Shown here: piece by piece, positions 50,120 to 61,332 of the stretch | Layout of the letters: every line of letters begins with the position of its first letter | How positions within the stretch are numbered: position 1 is the first letter of the stretch | Assembly: GCF_954871325.1 (NCBI RefSeq) | Contig: NC_088776.1 | Coordinates: 29,002,508-29,066,507, forward strand | Reading direction: 5' to 3' | DNA: 64,000 nucleotides | Origin: Gordionus sp. m RMFG-2023 | Taxonomy: Eukaryota > Nematomorpha > Gordioida > Chordodea > Parachordodidae | Position numbers and translations under genes: made by a program | Notes under the pieces: generated by a model | Told to the model about the DNA's origin: nothing | What the model saw: only the letters and a program-made list of their open reading frames with translations | Database searches by the model: none

Positions 50120-50990
50120 TCCATATTGAAAATTTACCCAGGACTCGAGGAATTGCAGTCATTCCGTCAGATCTTATTTCGCCACCTGGGGATAGGCTGG
50201 TGAGCTCAAGATAGTTAGGTATATAGCAGCTGTTTAACATTTATTGAAGTATGGCGTTGATGCCTACCTTGTCTATACAAACAATTCAGGCTGTGTATGC
50301 CCTTCGAATCCACTGGAGTATTAAATTTGATAGTGTGTGAGGCGGGACGATATTAAACCTAGGCATAATCAATTCGGGACTCAATTGTTTATCTGATAAA
50401 ATATAACCAAGGTTACAACTAAGCGCTTCTAACTATTCGTGACCACCAATATGTTCTGATTGGAGAAGTTGGATTAGTGTTGTTAAACGGTTCATTTTCA
50501 GCCGATTTTTTAAAACGGCTAACTCGATATTTTAACCAGAAAAATATTGCCCAAGCCTCGAGATTTCGTTAATGTGTGCCTAGACCATAGTTCCTTCTAT
50601 GAGCAAAATCTTCAGGCTTGCATAAGATCTTTCTGGATGAAATATTGAGTGGCCGTTTTTAAAAATAGGCTTAAAACGAGCCATTTAACAACACTAAATT
50701 GAATACAGTTCTGATATCATTGATTGGAAGTTGTGTATTAACGAAGTAAAAAGCTTTTTATGGGTGATAATTATCGGGAAAGAAGTGTTTGAGGGTGTGT
50801 TGTCCTCCCATTTATTTATTGCGTCATCGGTCATCCAAGAAATAGTAGAATGGGTGTAATTAAGCCTGAGATCATAGAGTTGTTTATCTGAATGATAAAT
50901 GATTATAAAGCTAGAAAGTTAAGTGAAACAAAGTCTAAACCACCTTGATTTAGCAGGTAATTAGGTGAGTGACCAGTTGAATGGATAATT
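50120..50990 (-). mobile_element. Non-LTR retrotransposon fragment, post-RT domain
   Basis: On the minus strand the text runs FNTPVDSKGIHSLNCLYRQG then RHQRHTSINVKQLL near 50.3 kb and SLSPGGEIRSDGMTAIPRVL near 50.15 kb. This corresponds to the widespread pattern 'C.CG..VDxxGxHGLSC..GRxxRHxxIND..' and '..LxRDDGKRPDGMTLxPW..GK' found after RT in one group of invertebrate retroelements. It is interrupted by a MITE at 50475-50696. The same domain occurs in + orientation at ~51.9 kb. Confidence 0.6.
50475..50696. mobile_element. 222-bp MITE with TAGTGTTGTTAAA ends
   Basis: It starts TAGTGTTGTTAAACGG and ends with the reverse complement of TAGTGTTGTTAAATGG. Flanking octamers AGTTGGAT and AATTGAAT share six of eight bases. 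It is hAT-like by ends, with no coding content. Confidence 0.75.
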
Positions 50991-52724
50991 CAATATTTAA
51001 AATTTTATCTATATTTTGAATTTATCCTGAATTTTAGTTATGAAATTGTTGCTTGAGAAGAAGGACGAAGAAGAAAATATGTTAAAATTTGAAATTTAAA
51101 GACATTTACGATTAAAAATAGACACTAATGAGCTGAGATTGTTAATATAATCAATATTGAATCAATCATGGTATGTTGATATTATCTAATATTTTAATTT
51201 ATTTTATAAAAAATATTTGTCAATAGTGGTTATTTCTTCATATGAAGATGATTTAACTCTGCCCTGCCCCCAGTATGAAGCATTTTTTAAACTAATAAAG
51301 AAAATCAAGGGTACGAAGTCTAAACTTTGTAAATGTGGATTGTGCCTTAATTTTATTTTAACATCAATGTTTAGCAGCTCAAATCCAAAAAAAAACATGA
51401 AGGTAAAAATAATAAAATCATAATAAAAATGATTAATGAGGTATGAATGAATATTCTTGTGAGGATGATCAAATAAGTATTTTTGAAAATAAAGATCATT
51501 CTTTAAATATTTATTTTATAAATTTCCTCAATTAAAATTTTTATTTATTAAATACAATACAACCTAGAAGTTGGCAATGGACGGATTTTTAGCCCATTCC
51601 ACTCGCCCAATCTTTAAATAAATATATACCCGCCCTCCCCTTAATCTAAAATTATTTCCGCCCGCCTAGTAGTCTAAAAATTTTTACCCAGACCTACCCA
51701 TAAAAAATTTAAATATGCCCAACTTTTAATTTTTTTAAGTATCTAAAAAAATAATTTTGTTTCAGCGCTGCACCCTCCAAAAAGTTTTATCCTGTCCATC
51801 CCACCCATCATCGTGGATCTCTCACATATTATTACAGTATCACTTAATCTCCTCAAATGTGAGATTTACTCCCTAAATCCTACATCCATTCAGACAACAC
51901 ATACATGTCATTAACAGAGATGAGATGACGGATCACCGATAAGGGGTGAAAAGGCCATCGAAACTTTTTTAAACAAATCCCTTAACAATTTGTCTAAATT
52001 AAACATATTATTTAATTACCTCCCTCGCCTAGCTTCTCAAATTGTTATCAATAATGTATCCACTCCTATTGATCCTGACCTATCCCAGGTTCTTACCTTT
52101 TAGGAAGGCAACAGCTTATCTACCCTCTATCGTCCTGCCTCCAGCATTCAAAAAGACTGGGATGCTCCTTTGATCGCCCTTTCACCTGAATATCTTATTT
52201 TGAACAGGCCCTTTATGGAAAATCCCAATATCAAAATTCTAAATGCTAACTCAGGCTATGAATGGCTAGACGCCATCCCCATTTCCTATATTGGCCTGCT
52301 TCATGATTGGTGAACAGCTACACATATCAATAGCCCTTCGCTTTGCCTGTAATGCTGTAGTAACCTCCATTTGCTTCTATTGTGGCCAATCGAATCGAAA
52401 GCCCGCCATCCCTTGCACTGCAATTTATCCCGTGACGACAACCCCGTCATATATCCATCAACAACATTCTCATAGCTGCCCTCAAAAAAGTTAATATCCC
52501 ATCCACCCTCGAACCAGTGGGCCTTTCAAATGAAAACGCCATTCGTCCTGATGGTATATCCCTCTACACTAACGGCTCCCGCTGACTTGGGACTATACTT
52601 GTTTTCGATTTTGCAGCAAAGTCTTAAAAAAAACAAATGCTGATGTCATCAACACTGTGTTCAGAGTTGGACAGTACCGCAAATACTTGTATCTAAGATA
52701 CAAGATTCTTTTGTATCTTGTACT

Positions 52725-54300
52725 CAATGGTTAATGAATTTAGCAAATCAGATTGTCACAGAAGGTACTATTCCCGAGGACTGGCGAAGAAGTATAATTA
52801 TCCCAGTATACAAGGGGAAAGGTGATCCTTTAGATTGTGGGTCTTACAGAGCTATTAAACTCTTGGAACATGCAATGAAAGTATTTGAGAGAGTGTTAGA
52901 AAAGCGGATAAGGGAACAAATCAAAATTGATGAAATGCAGTTTGGTTTTACATCGGGAAAAGGCACGACAGATGCAATTTTTGTGGTGAGACAAATTCAG
53001 GAGAAGTATCTTGCGAAGGAAAAGAAACTCTATTATGCTTTTGTTGATTTGGAGAAAGCATTTGATAGGGTGCCGCGTGAGATTACAAGATGGGCCTTGA
53101 GAAAATCCGGTGTGGAGGAATGGTTAGTTACCGCAGTGATGGCAATGTATGTTGGAGCACAAACAGCAGCACGGACGGATCATGGTGATAGTGACAGCTT
53201 TGAGGTGAAGGTAGGACTTCATCAAGGATCCGTGCTGAGTCCATTATTATTTATCTTAGTAATGGATGTGGTGGCTAGAGAAATGCGTGAAGGACTTCCC
53301 TGGGAGATATTATATGCAGATGACCTTGTATTAATGGCAAACAGTGAGGGAGAATTGAGGGATAAAGTTAGTAAATGGAAGATGACTATGGAAGCAAAGG
53401 GCCTGAAAATGAATGCATCAAAAACAAAGGTGATGATTGGTGGAGAAAATCTAAAGATAGAAGAATCAGGTAAGTGGCCTTGTGGTGTATGTGGGAAAGG
53501 AGTTGCTAGAAATTCTATCCAATGCACCAGATGCCAGAAATGGGTACATAAAAGATGTAGTGGGAAAAAAGGCAGTTTGATGTTAGAAAGAATGACCTTT
53601 ATTTGTAAAACATGCATGAAAGGGATACATAATAATGATAACCTAAAAAATGGTGGTCTGGATATTGGCAATGGGTTAACCCTAGAAAAAGTGGATAAGT
53701 TTTGTTATTTAGGTGATATGCTAAACGCAGATGGTGGTGTAGATTCTGCTGTTGTTGCAAGGATCAGACAAGCTTGGAAGAAGTTCAGAGAGATGTCATC
53801 TATTCTTACAAATAAAAAAGTTTCTCTGAAGTTAAAGGGGAAAGTTTACGTAAGCTGCGTGAGGAGTTGTTTAGTTTATGGCGGTGAAACATGGGCAATG
53901 AAAGCAATTCACGAAGCCAAATTAGAAAGAACAGAGATGAGGATGGTTAGATGGATGTGTGGGGTATCTCTGAGAGAGAGAAAAACTAGCAAGGAATTGC
54001 GAGCAAGATTAGGTATAGAAATGATTGGTATGGTAATGCGACGAAATAGACTAAGATGGTTTGGGCATGTGGAACGTATGACAAGAGATGACTGGGTAAA
54101 GAGATGCACAATGATGGAAGTAGGAGGATCAAGACCTAGAGGAAGACCCAAGATGACGTGGACAAATGTGATAGCGGCGGATATGAGAAGCTTGAATCTT
54201 ACAAGTATTGATGCTCAGGACCGTCAAAAATGGAAAAGAAAAATCAGAGGGAAAACTGGCCTACCCGGGTAAACCTGGAAATCGCCATAAAACGGAGAAG
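52725..54300 (+). mobile_element. 5'-truncated LINE inside the hAT
   Basis: The insertion begins in the RT domain and runs to a short 3' region ending near AGAAAAACTC at ~54311. A short ACTCA motif occurs on both sides (52723, 54306), a possible target duplication. The 5' half of the element (endonuclease and N-terminal RT) is absent. Confidence 0.75.
52734..54272 (+). CDS. LINE reverse transcriptase with PHD-like zinc-finger insert (partial)
   Basis: Uninterrupted for 512 codons. RT motifs are in order: IPEDWRRSIIIPVYKGKGDP (start), FGFTSGKGTTDAIF, AFVDLEKAFDRVPR (motif A Asp, residue ~105), GLHQGSVLSPLLF (B), ILYADDLVLMA (YADD catalytic, ~200). After the thumb comes a Cys/His-rich insert, CGVCGKGVARNSIQCTRCQK..HKRCSG..CKTC (~250-295), PHD-like. 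Then FCYLGDMLNADGGVDSAV and the tail NRLRWFGHVERMTRDDW, with GGSRPRGRPKMTW. The endonuclease is missing, so this is a dead-on-arrival copy despite the open frame. The intact frame implies recent insertion. Whether the ATG at 52734 is used is doubtful. Confidence 0.93.
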   Translation: MNLANQIVTEGTIPEDWRRSIIIPVYKGKGDPLDCGSYRAIKLLEHAMKVFERVLEKRIREQIKIDEMQFGFTSGKGTTDAIFVVRQIQEKYLAKEKKLYYAFVDLEKAFDRVPREITRWALRKSGVEEWLVTAVMAMYVGAQTAARTDHGDSDSFEVKVGLHQGSVLSPLLFILVMDVVAREMREGLPWEILYADDLVLMANSEGELRDKVSKWKMTMEAKGLKMNASKTKVMIGGENLKIEESGKWPCGVCGKGVARNSIQCTRCQKWVHKRCSGKKGSLMLERMTFICKTCMKGIHNNDNLKNGGLDIGNGLTLEKVDKFCYLGDMLNADGGVDSAVVARIRQAWKKFREMSSILTNKKVSLKLKGKVYVSCVRSCLVYGGETWAMKAIHEAKLERTEMRMVRWMCGVSLRERKTSKELRARLGIEMIGMVMRRNRLRWFGHVERMTRDDWVKRCTMMEVGGSRPRGRPKMTWTNVIAADMRSLNLTSIDAQDRQKWKRKIRGKTGLPG

Positions 54301-54498
54301 AAGAAAAACTCAGTATCTTTTTGACATTTTTAATAAGATACTAGTATCTGTATCTAAGATCTTTTATTCTGAAAAGAAAAACTTTACACATCACAGTTTA
54401 TATTTTATTTTCCTCGAGAATTTTGTATTAATTTTATTTTTTTTCACCATATTTTAAATATGACAATCAAAAATAGCTGGAAAATTTACGACTCATAT

Positions 54499-54720
54499 TA
54501 GAGATCTGCAAAAGTAGGCCCGCCCCGAAACCGGCTTGGTCCGAACGGGCTTCGGCCGTGCCTATTTTAAAAAATAAATCAGGTGCTGGGTCGGGCTTAA
54601 TATTTTTTAAGAAAATTCCTGCTGGGTCGGGTCGGGCCTTAGAAATTTTTTTAAATATGTCTAAAATTATCAATTTTATGTTAAATTTTTTATGTAAAAT
54701 AAAAGTATTATCAAAAGCTA
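54499..54720. repeat. Relative of the small element at 38584
   Basis: TAGAGATCTGCAAAAGTAGG and the following GGTCGGGCTTAATATTTTTT..ATTCCTGC..GGGCC..ATTTTATG run match 38584-38740. The right end was not found. It lies inside the hAT at 52662-55961. Confidence 0.55.
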
Positions 54721-56150
54721 AGATTATATTTTATATATATATATATAAATGTTACTCGATAGATATCATTACTATTTTATGTAATATTTTTTAATTTGTA
54801 GGATGATTAACACTCATGGTAGTGAAGAAGCAAGTAGTGAAAAAATTAAGAAATTAAGTTCCCGTGAATCAAATCCCAATATTAAAATTTTATATGGAAA
54901 TTTTTTAAAAATAAAAGTTAAAAAAGACAATGTACAGGCTAAATGTATAAACCTTTATATACAAAAAAATGATAAAGGTTTAAACCAAATTTTGTTTAAC
55001 ATATTAATGTATATTATTAATGTGTGGTTTAAAGTAGCATGAGTTATCTTAAAAATTCAATTTTAAAATATTTTCTACCTTTATTAAAAGCTGCCCAAGA
55101 TGTGAAAGAAAGAATTTTCCTGTGATATGAATATAATGAGGCTTTTTTGACATCAATATTAAAAACTTATGGATTGAGTCAGATGATAAAAAAAAATACT
55201 TTCAAAATATATTAATAAAAGAAGCCCTAAATATAGTACCAGGTTATAAACAAGCTCCTATAACACCAATAGATTTAACATCTAATAAAAAATGATGATT
55301 ATTTTTCTTTTGTGAAACAAATGTTGCTGAGTTCAATAATACAAATAACATTGAACTGGAAGTTCAAATTATATTATAGGAAGTTCGAAATACATTATAA
55401 ATGCTTAATTATTATCCTTCCATTTAGGAAATATTTTATAAATAATACCTATATCAGCTTCAATTGAAAGGTTATTTAGTTTTGGCACAATATTAAGTAC
55501 GCCGAAACGGCAAAAAGGACTGATGATAGATTATTTGAAAAATTTGATTATTTTATAAAATAATGAATCTTAAATACTCTTTTGCAAATTAATATATCAA
55601 CTCTTATTAAAAATACTAGTCTACCTTCCCTATCTATGCTAAGAATGGGCTATTACTAATAATAAAATATCTGATTATTATAAATAACTCATCATTAAAT
55701 ATTTTATTAATTATTGTTAATATTCATTCTTATTATATGTGTGTGTTATGTTCTTCAAAAATAAAGAATAAAAACTGTATTTTATAAACTATTGTAATTT
55801 GAATTTAAAAGTATCTTATATTTAAGATACTCTAATTAGGCAAACGATACAAGTATCTTTTATCTTATTTTGTAAAAGATACTAGCATCTGTATCTAAGA
55901 TTCATTCTTTCACAATGAATCTTTATCTAGATTCTTTTTCCGGAGGACCTGCCCAACTCTGACTGTGTTTATACCAAACGTTACCAATACCTTAGGCATG
56001 TTCGGAAGTGAGACACTCAATTTCATTAGAAACATAGGGAAAAAATAAAATAATCTCTGTGACCCCAATGAAGGATTTTACCTTCATCAGCAGATTTCTC
56101 TTGAAATTTGCCTGTCCAATTTTATCACTCTTTAGGGTGATTTGTACCTA

Positions 56151-58548
56151 TTTTAAAATCTTTTTAATGTCTTTAAAAAATATATATTTTTTTGTATATA
56201 ATTTTTAATATAATCTTATTTCTTTTTTTTTTAATTTATTTTTAATTTAATATTGTTTGTATTTTTATTTAAAATATGTCATAAATTTAATTTTATAAAA
56301 TAATTGAAACTGTTTTTTAAATAAATTATTTTAAAAAAAAATGTATAAATATTATTAAAAAATTATGAAATTATTATATTAAGGATAAAACATATTCGAT
56401 TTAAATTAAGGATTAAGAATTTTGATCATATTTATTGATATTATGTAATTATAATGCAAAAATAATAATGCATCTTCATTTTTTGGATTCAAACACAATC
56501 TTCTTTTTCTAATTTCAGCAATACTAAATCCTCGTTCATAAGAGCACTTGTTGCTGGCCAATATTTTTCTAGCTAAATTGGAAGACTTTTTTCTTGTTGT
56601 TCCACTAAAGTAGGATATCGGTTTGATGTATATTCTATTCCTCAAGTGAAATCTTTAAATAAATAATGAAACCATTTAAATAAAAAAAATTAATTTAAAA
56701 TTTAAATTAAATGTTTATAAATTGTAAACTAAACTAAATTACCTAGAATCTTCCTATATTTCGTTACTTTAAAATTTAAATATTTTGTCATTAGAACCCA
56801 GAGGGATAATAGCATTGAAAAGATATTTTTATTCGCTTTCATATGTCCTTGTTAGATATTTCTTGTAAAAGAATTAAATCTCTCCAACCCTTGATGCGAG
56901 GCCAAGATAGAGGGATGTATAATTTTGAAATACTCAAAATCATTTTATTGTCTTCATTTGATACTCTTGTCTAGATATTTTTTTGGAATAATGTTTAACC
57001 TCCACCCCTTCATGATATAAACCAGAAAACATAGATTAATGATTAATTTTAAAAAATTATGCTTGCTTGTACACTTAAAAATAAAAATAAATAGTAAAAT
57101 TTTTTGAGCAATATATTATATTTTCTAAGAAATTCAATTCTGGAAAGAATTAAAATTTTTATTTAGCAAAATCATCATTTGGGAATTTAGTGAAAATTAT
57201 TAGTAGTTTTAATTCTCAGTAATTAAGGGGGAAAAAATACTGTAATTTAGCATTACATGCGTCAAAATTAATGCTTGCCAAAGTTTTACAAACTTTGTGC
57301 TTAATGTTACCTCTTAATATTTGATTCAGATTCCTTCTAAATTTTTTGAAAATATATCTAATATATTATATTCTAAGTAAACAGAAAAGATAAAAAAATC
57401 TCTATAAAGATCGTAAAATCATAAGATTCAAAAATATTTGAAATTGGGGAAATCCTTTATTTCACTTATATGTAATTTATTTTTGAATCGCCATGCAAAA
57501 TCGATGAAGACTAATGAGTAATGTTATATTTTTTATTTAGCTTATAACTCTTATTTATTTCTGACCATCAAATTGATGTTAAAAATATTAAGTACTCATC
57601 AGACAATAAATATTGGCGCAAACCAGATAACAATTTCGCCAGTAATATTTAATTAATGAACTCAATGATCAATAATATATTAATAAAACCTGGACTCCTT
57701 GTCGCTCTTCTTAATAAAACTTCGAAGAAAAATAGGACAGGATATCAGGAAAATTTTATTCCAATAAAATTTTTTATAAACTAAATCTAAGTTCATTAAT
57801 CATTGATTCAATTAATAGGATCATATAGATAAATGTTTCAAAATAAAATAGTAACTATTAGCAATTAGCGCGATATTGCGCTATAATATCTTCGCGATAT
57901 ATGTCGCGAAATCGTTTCGCTATATCCGTGATTTGAGTTGTGTCATAATGAATTCGCGATAAAAGTTTCACTGAATTGACATGAAACCAATATTGATTTG
58001 ATGAAATAAATTTAAATCCATCACTTATATCTTTCATTGAATAAAATACTTAACTGTTAGGCAAAAATGTATTTTATAGGGTGGGAGTGATTTTTTTTTC
58101 AAAAACATTTTAGGTTGACTGATAATGTTTTTCCAAAACCATGGATAGAAAGGCTAAAAAATTGAAAAAAAAACTATAATGTGGCAGGTTAAAAAATTTT
58201 TTAACAATGGGCAGGCAAGATAAGGGTTAAAACCTCGTTGATTGATGACCTCTAATGTACATTATGCTTGGATATAATTCTTTATATTATGTGGTAATGA
58301 ATCTTGCATGTAAATATTAAAACTCTAGGCTTTATTATTTTCGTTCGTTTAAATTATGATAAAGTTGAATTTTTCTTATTATAACTCAATATAGAGTCAT
58401 AAATATTTTCTTCATTATTATAACCTTGAAAATGACAACTAGTCATTTTATTTAAAATTTTTATAGTGATGCTCAAATTATATGTGCTTCATTGTAAATA
58501 AAACCATTTATAAATCGAATGCTACAAATATTTATAAATATTAATTAG
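56151..58548. other. Intron, decayed repeats
   Basis: Contains the hAT remnant at 56.4 kb. A short palindromic GCGATAT/CGCGA cluster at 57870-57970 resembles the ends at 1771 and 3741. The rest is AT-rich and unassigned. Confidence 0.35.
56406..56645 (-). pseudogene. hAT transposase C-terminal remnant
   Basis: The minus strand reads SSNLARKILASNKCSYERGF then SIAEIRKRRLCLNPKNEDAL and LFLHYNY. This fits the hAT dimerisation block '..LAxxxLxxxxxSxxSERxFS..RxxLxPxxxxxLxFL'. Flanking sequence is too decayed to place the element's ends. Confidence 0.6.
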
Positions 58549-58721
58549 ATAAAAGGAAAAACAAAAAATTATTTTCCCGTTCTGTGTGGCGAGCTATCAA
58601 AGATGCTGGAACGGATGAAGCGACACTTGAAAGATTAAAAAGTGGAAAATTTATTCCTGGTGCTATATGGCATGTTTACGAACCAAAAGATGTCCCCAGA
58701 ATTAGAGAGTTTCTCAAAAAG
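58549..58721 (+). CDS. KDM3: KDM3 exon, JmjC region between the iron ligands
   Basis: The acceptor is TTAG at 58545-58548 (weak pyrimidine tract) and the donor AAG|GTTCAT at 58722. AT completes the split codon as Asp. The peptide WRAIKDAGTDEATLERLKSG then KFIPGAIWHVYEPKDVPRIR and EFLKK matches KDM3 'xKxPGALWHIYAAKDxEKIREFLKK'. The acceptor was chosen because only this AG keeps the frame from the previous exon. The exon ends on a codon boundary. Confidence 0.94.
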
Positions 58722-60032
58722 GTTCATTTTATTTATTAAATTAAATCCGCTCTTATTTTTAATTTGGTTGGGATTTTCAGTTTTTGAAGTGATAATAATG
58801 TGATTATTGAGGTTTGCATTGGCGTTACAACGGGCCAGGGGAGCGTGAAATTTCTCTGGAATATTTGTCAGCTTTTGTAAATTAGTAAAGTATTTTTTAT
58901 AAATAAAAAGAAAGTAATACTGACTATAGAAGTTAAATTAAAATTATTTTAAAAAAAATTTAATCCGGCCATTTTCAAAAAGCCAGCATACAACATTCCA
59001 ATAAAAGTTATTGTAAAAATGGTCAATCAAAAAAATCTTGAATGCAGAGCTGACTCTACCAATAATTGGACTATACTTAAAGTTTTAATCTTTTTATAAT
59101 AAGTAAAATGTGTAAAAAACGATAATTTCGAAAATAAACCCCTTTTTTGCTTAAAAAATACAAGTGAAGCAAGATAGGTAGACTGGAAATTAAAGACTCA
59201 AATTGGCGCCAATTTTTATTATTTTTTGATAGCCCTTTAGAGATTTTTTTTACCTACAATATGATATATTATACATTATTTTACTATAAATAGTTTTTGA
59301 GATATAAGCATTTTAAAAATTTTACAGATTCCAAAGTGGCTCTTTTTTGCACTTTTAAACCCTTATATCTCGGGAACCAAGTGTGCTAGCGAGCTAAAAT
59401 AAACGGCTTTCTCATTTATATACCTATCTAAATAATTCCAGAAATTTTTAACAATTTTAAAAGGGGTCGGCCGAAAATGTTCATTTTTTGGTCGATTTGA
59501 CATGGAATTGACATTTAATTAAATATATATTTAAAAAGAAAGAAATAGGAAATTGTAAAATATAAATTAATATAAACAATAATATTTTTCTAAAATATAT
59601 CCGCCGTCTGCATTTTTTGGCTTTAGAGGGGGGGGGGGGGTTTGTCTACCCCCCCCCTTCTGCTGCGTACGTGCTTGTAATTTATTAATAATTTATTCTA
59701 TAAATTGAGCAATAAATAAATTATAAACGTTTAAAAACTTTATAAAATTGTGATATATATAAAATCTAAATTACCGAAAAAAAAATGTTAAAAATATTTG
59801 GTATATTTTTTTAAATGCACCTTAGATTGGTAGTGGTATAAATAAAATATAAAGTTAAGATAATTATATTAAACGATAAATATAACAAAATAACTAAAAA
59901 TATTTAGAGTTACTTGAGTATGTTTCGCGAAAAATATAACATTGAAATAATGATCGTTATTAATATAAGATTTTAATTTATTTAAATAAAGATCATTATT
60001 TGATTTTGTTAAGCAATTTAATATATCAACAG
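58722..60032. other. Short intron of the JmjC region
   Basis: At 1.3 kb this is one of the smaller introns. It contains a moderately complex stretch at 59160-59520 (TTATATCTCGGGAACCAAGT) and a G/C homopolymer pair at 59628-59658. No frame was seen. Confidence 0.4.
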
Positions 60033-60212
60033 TTATCAAGAGAGAATGGCAATGCCGAGTTCTTGCCTCACCACGATCCTATACACGATCAAGAAGCCTA
60101 TTTAAATGATGAATGCAATAAAAGGCTGAAACTTGAATACGGAGTTCATGGAATGGTGTTGATTCAGTGTTTGGGCGATGCCATTTTTATTCCTGCTGGA
60201 GCCCCTCATCAA
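60033..60212 (+). CDS. KDM3: KDM3 exon with the distal iron-binding histidine
   Basis: The acceptor is CAACAG at 60027-60032, phase 0, joining REFLKK to [20 protein letters not shown]. It continues [20 protein letters not shown], then [15 protein letters not shown], the KDM3 run '[39 protein letters not shown]'. The His of GAPHQ corresponds to the third Fe(II) ligand. The GT at 60213 is the probable donor, although its context (GTTTTA) is weak; without splicing, a stop follows after two more codons. The expected next block (VxNLxSCIKVAEDFVSPE) was not found before base 64000. Confidence 0.95.
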
Positions 60213-60369
60213 GTTTTATAATATATAATAAAGATCTGTACAGCTCGCAGGATAGACAAAAAATTCGGGCTGGATAGCATGATCCGAAATTTTTTATTTG
60301 TACATATTTATTTACAGGCCGGGTCAGTGTCTACATGGCCGGGGTGGGTAGGAGACAAATATCTCCAAA

Positions 60370-60990
60370 ATATATTGGCTTTGGGGGGGGGGAGTAGGCA
60401 TTAACTTTTGGGGGGTAGTTTTTGACTTTAATTATACCCTTTTTAAATTCAATAATTGATACGATTGGATCTCTCTATTAACAAATAATTAAAAAAACTA
60501 TAAAATTTTTCTTTTTAAATTTTAAGCCTTTTTATTAATTTTTTTACCATAATATTTTACAATTTCACACTTAAAATATTAATATTATTCTTATTTATTA
60601 ATTATCTAAAAGTATGGAGGGTAAACATATATGATTAATTTTAATAATAAATTTCAGTAAGAATATAATAAATCATTTAAAATTTTAGCAATATACTTTA
60701 AATATTATTATTAAAAATAAGATTTTCGATAGGTAAACAAATTTTAACTATATTCTTTATTTAATAATTAGCAAACATCCGAAGTTATTGAAGATTCCCG
60801 GATTATATTTTCTTCTCATTCAATGAATCACAATGGAGTAGCCCAAACATCTCTTCAATTGTCGATTGATTATTAGCAAGAATTAGAGATTTAATTGTTT
60901 TTTCTAACTTAAATAGGCCTGAAAGGATTTTGTTGTGAAATTATAAATGGTAGCTTATTATAAGATTTTTTATTAATATCACTATAGCAT
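60370..60990 (-). mobile_element. hAT (ZMYM-like) fragment
   Basis: A GTAGGCATT-type end with a G-run at 60378-60400 resembles the end at 61333. Near 60.8-60.95 kb the minus strand gives STIEEMFGLLHCDSLNEKKI, a decayed transposase stretch. It lies just downstream of the last KDM3 exon in the window. Confidence 0.4.
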
Positions 60991-61332
60991 CGTGGTTTGG
61001 CGAAGCCGCAGGCCGCGGAATTTTTTTTAGGGTTTAAAAGGATCGAAGGATCGTTCATTAATAAAAGGATCTTGTTCTTTTATAAAAGGATCTTGATCAC
61101 GATCCTCATTTTAAAATAGGAGATTCGGCCTATCTGCCAAAATTAGGATTGAATCGAGTATCGTCGATCCTTTAACAAATTTGATAACTTCATAATCAAT
61201 AGAATATAAATTTTAAACTATAACACATACACTTGTGGATATATAATTTAGAAGACAAAGGACATCATCCTCTATACTGTAAATAATACAAAAGCTGATA
61301 AGCACGGCAATGAACTGTTAACTTTCTTATTC

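Larger units (their letters stand above)
52662..55961 (+). mobile_element. hAT transposon nested in the LINE fragment
   Basis: The ends are CAGAGTTGGACAGTACC and its partner ending GGACCTGCCCAACTCTG, with a perfect 8-bp ACTGTGTT duplication at 52654-52661 and 55962-55969. Subterminal GTATCTAAGATACAAG-type repeats occur at both ends (52690-52720, 54345-54365, 55810-55920). Transposase remains are a finger-region stretch near 54.8-55.0 kb (SSRESNPNIKILYGNF) and the C-terminal block near 55.45-55.55 kb (SIERLFSFGTILST). It carries a LINE insertion at ~52725-54300 and a small element near 54499. Confidence 0.9.
51930..56150 (+). mobile_element. Non-LTR retrotransposon fragment split by a hAT
   Basis: The left part reads YEWLDAIPISYIG near 52.27 kb, then ISIALRFACNAVV, CFYCGQSN, and LEPVGLSNENAIRPDGISLY near 52.53 kb. 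The right part, after the hAT, reads TLGMFGSETLNFIRNIGKKI near 56.0 kb and FYLHQQISLEICLSNFITL. Joined by position they follow the order of the same post-RT domain as 50.1 kb ('..EPxGVETLGxxGxxAxxFLxxLGRRI..RISVxxQRxN'). RT itself is not visible. Confidence 0.65.

Noticed and set aside
51204-51423. Paired short frames on both strands near 51.3 kb
   Set aside because: Too short and low in complexity; no flanking splice or domain support.
53222-53671. 149-codon minus-strand frame
   Set aside because: It is antisense to the LINE reverse transcriptase, which has catalytic motifs; a shadow frame.
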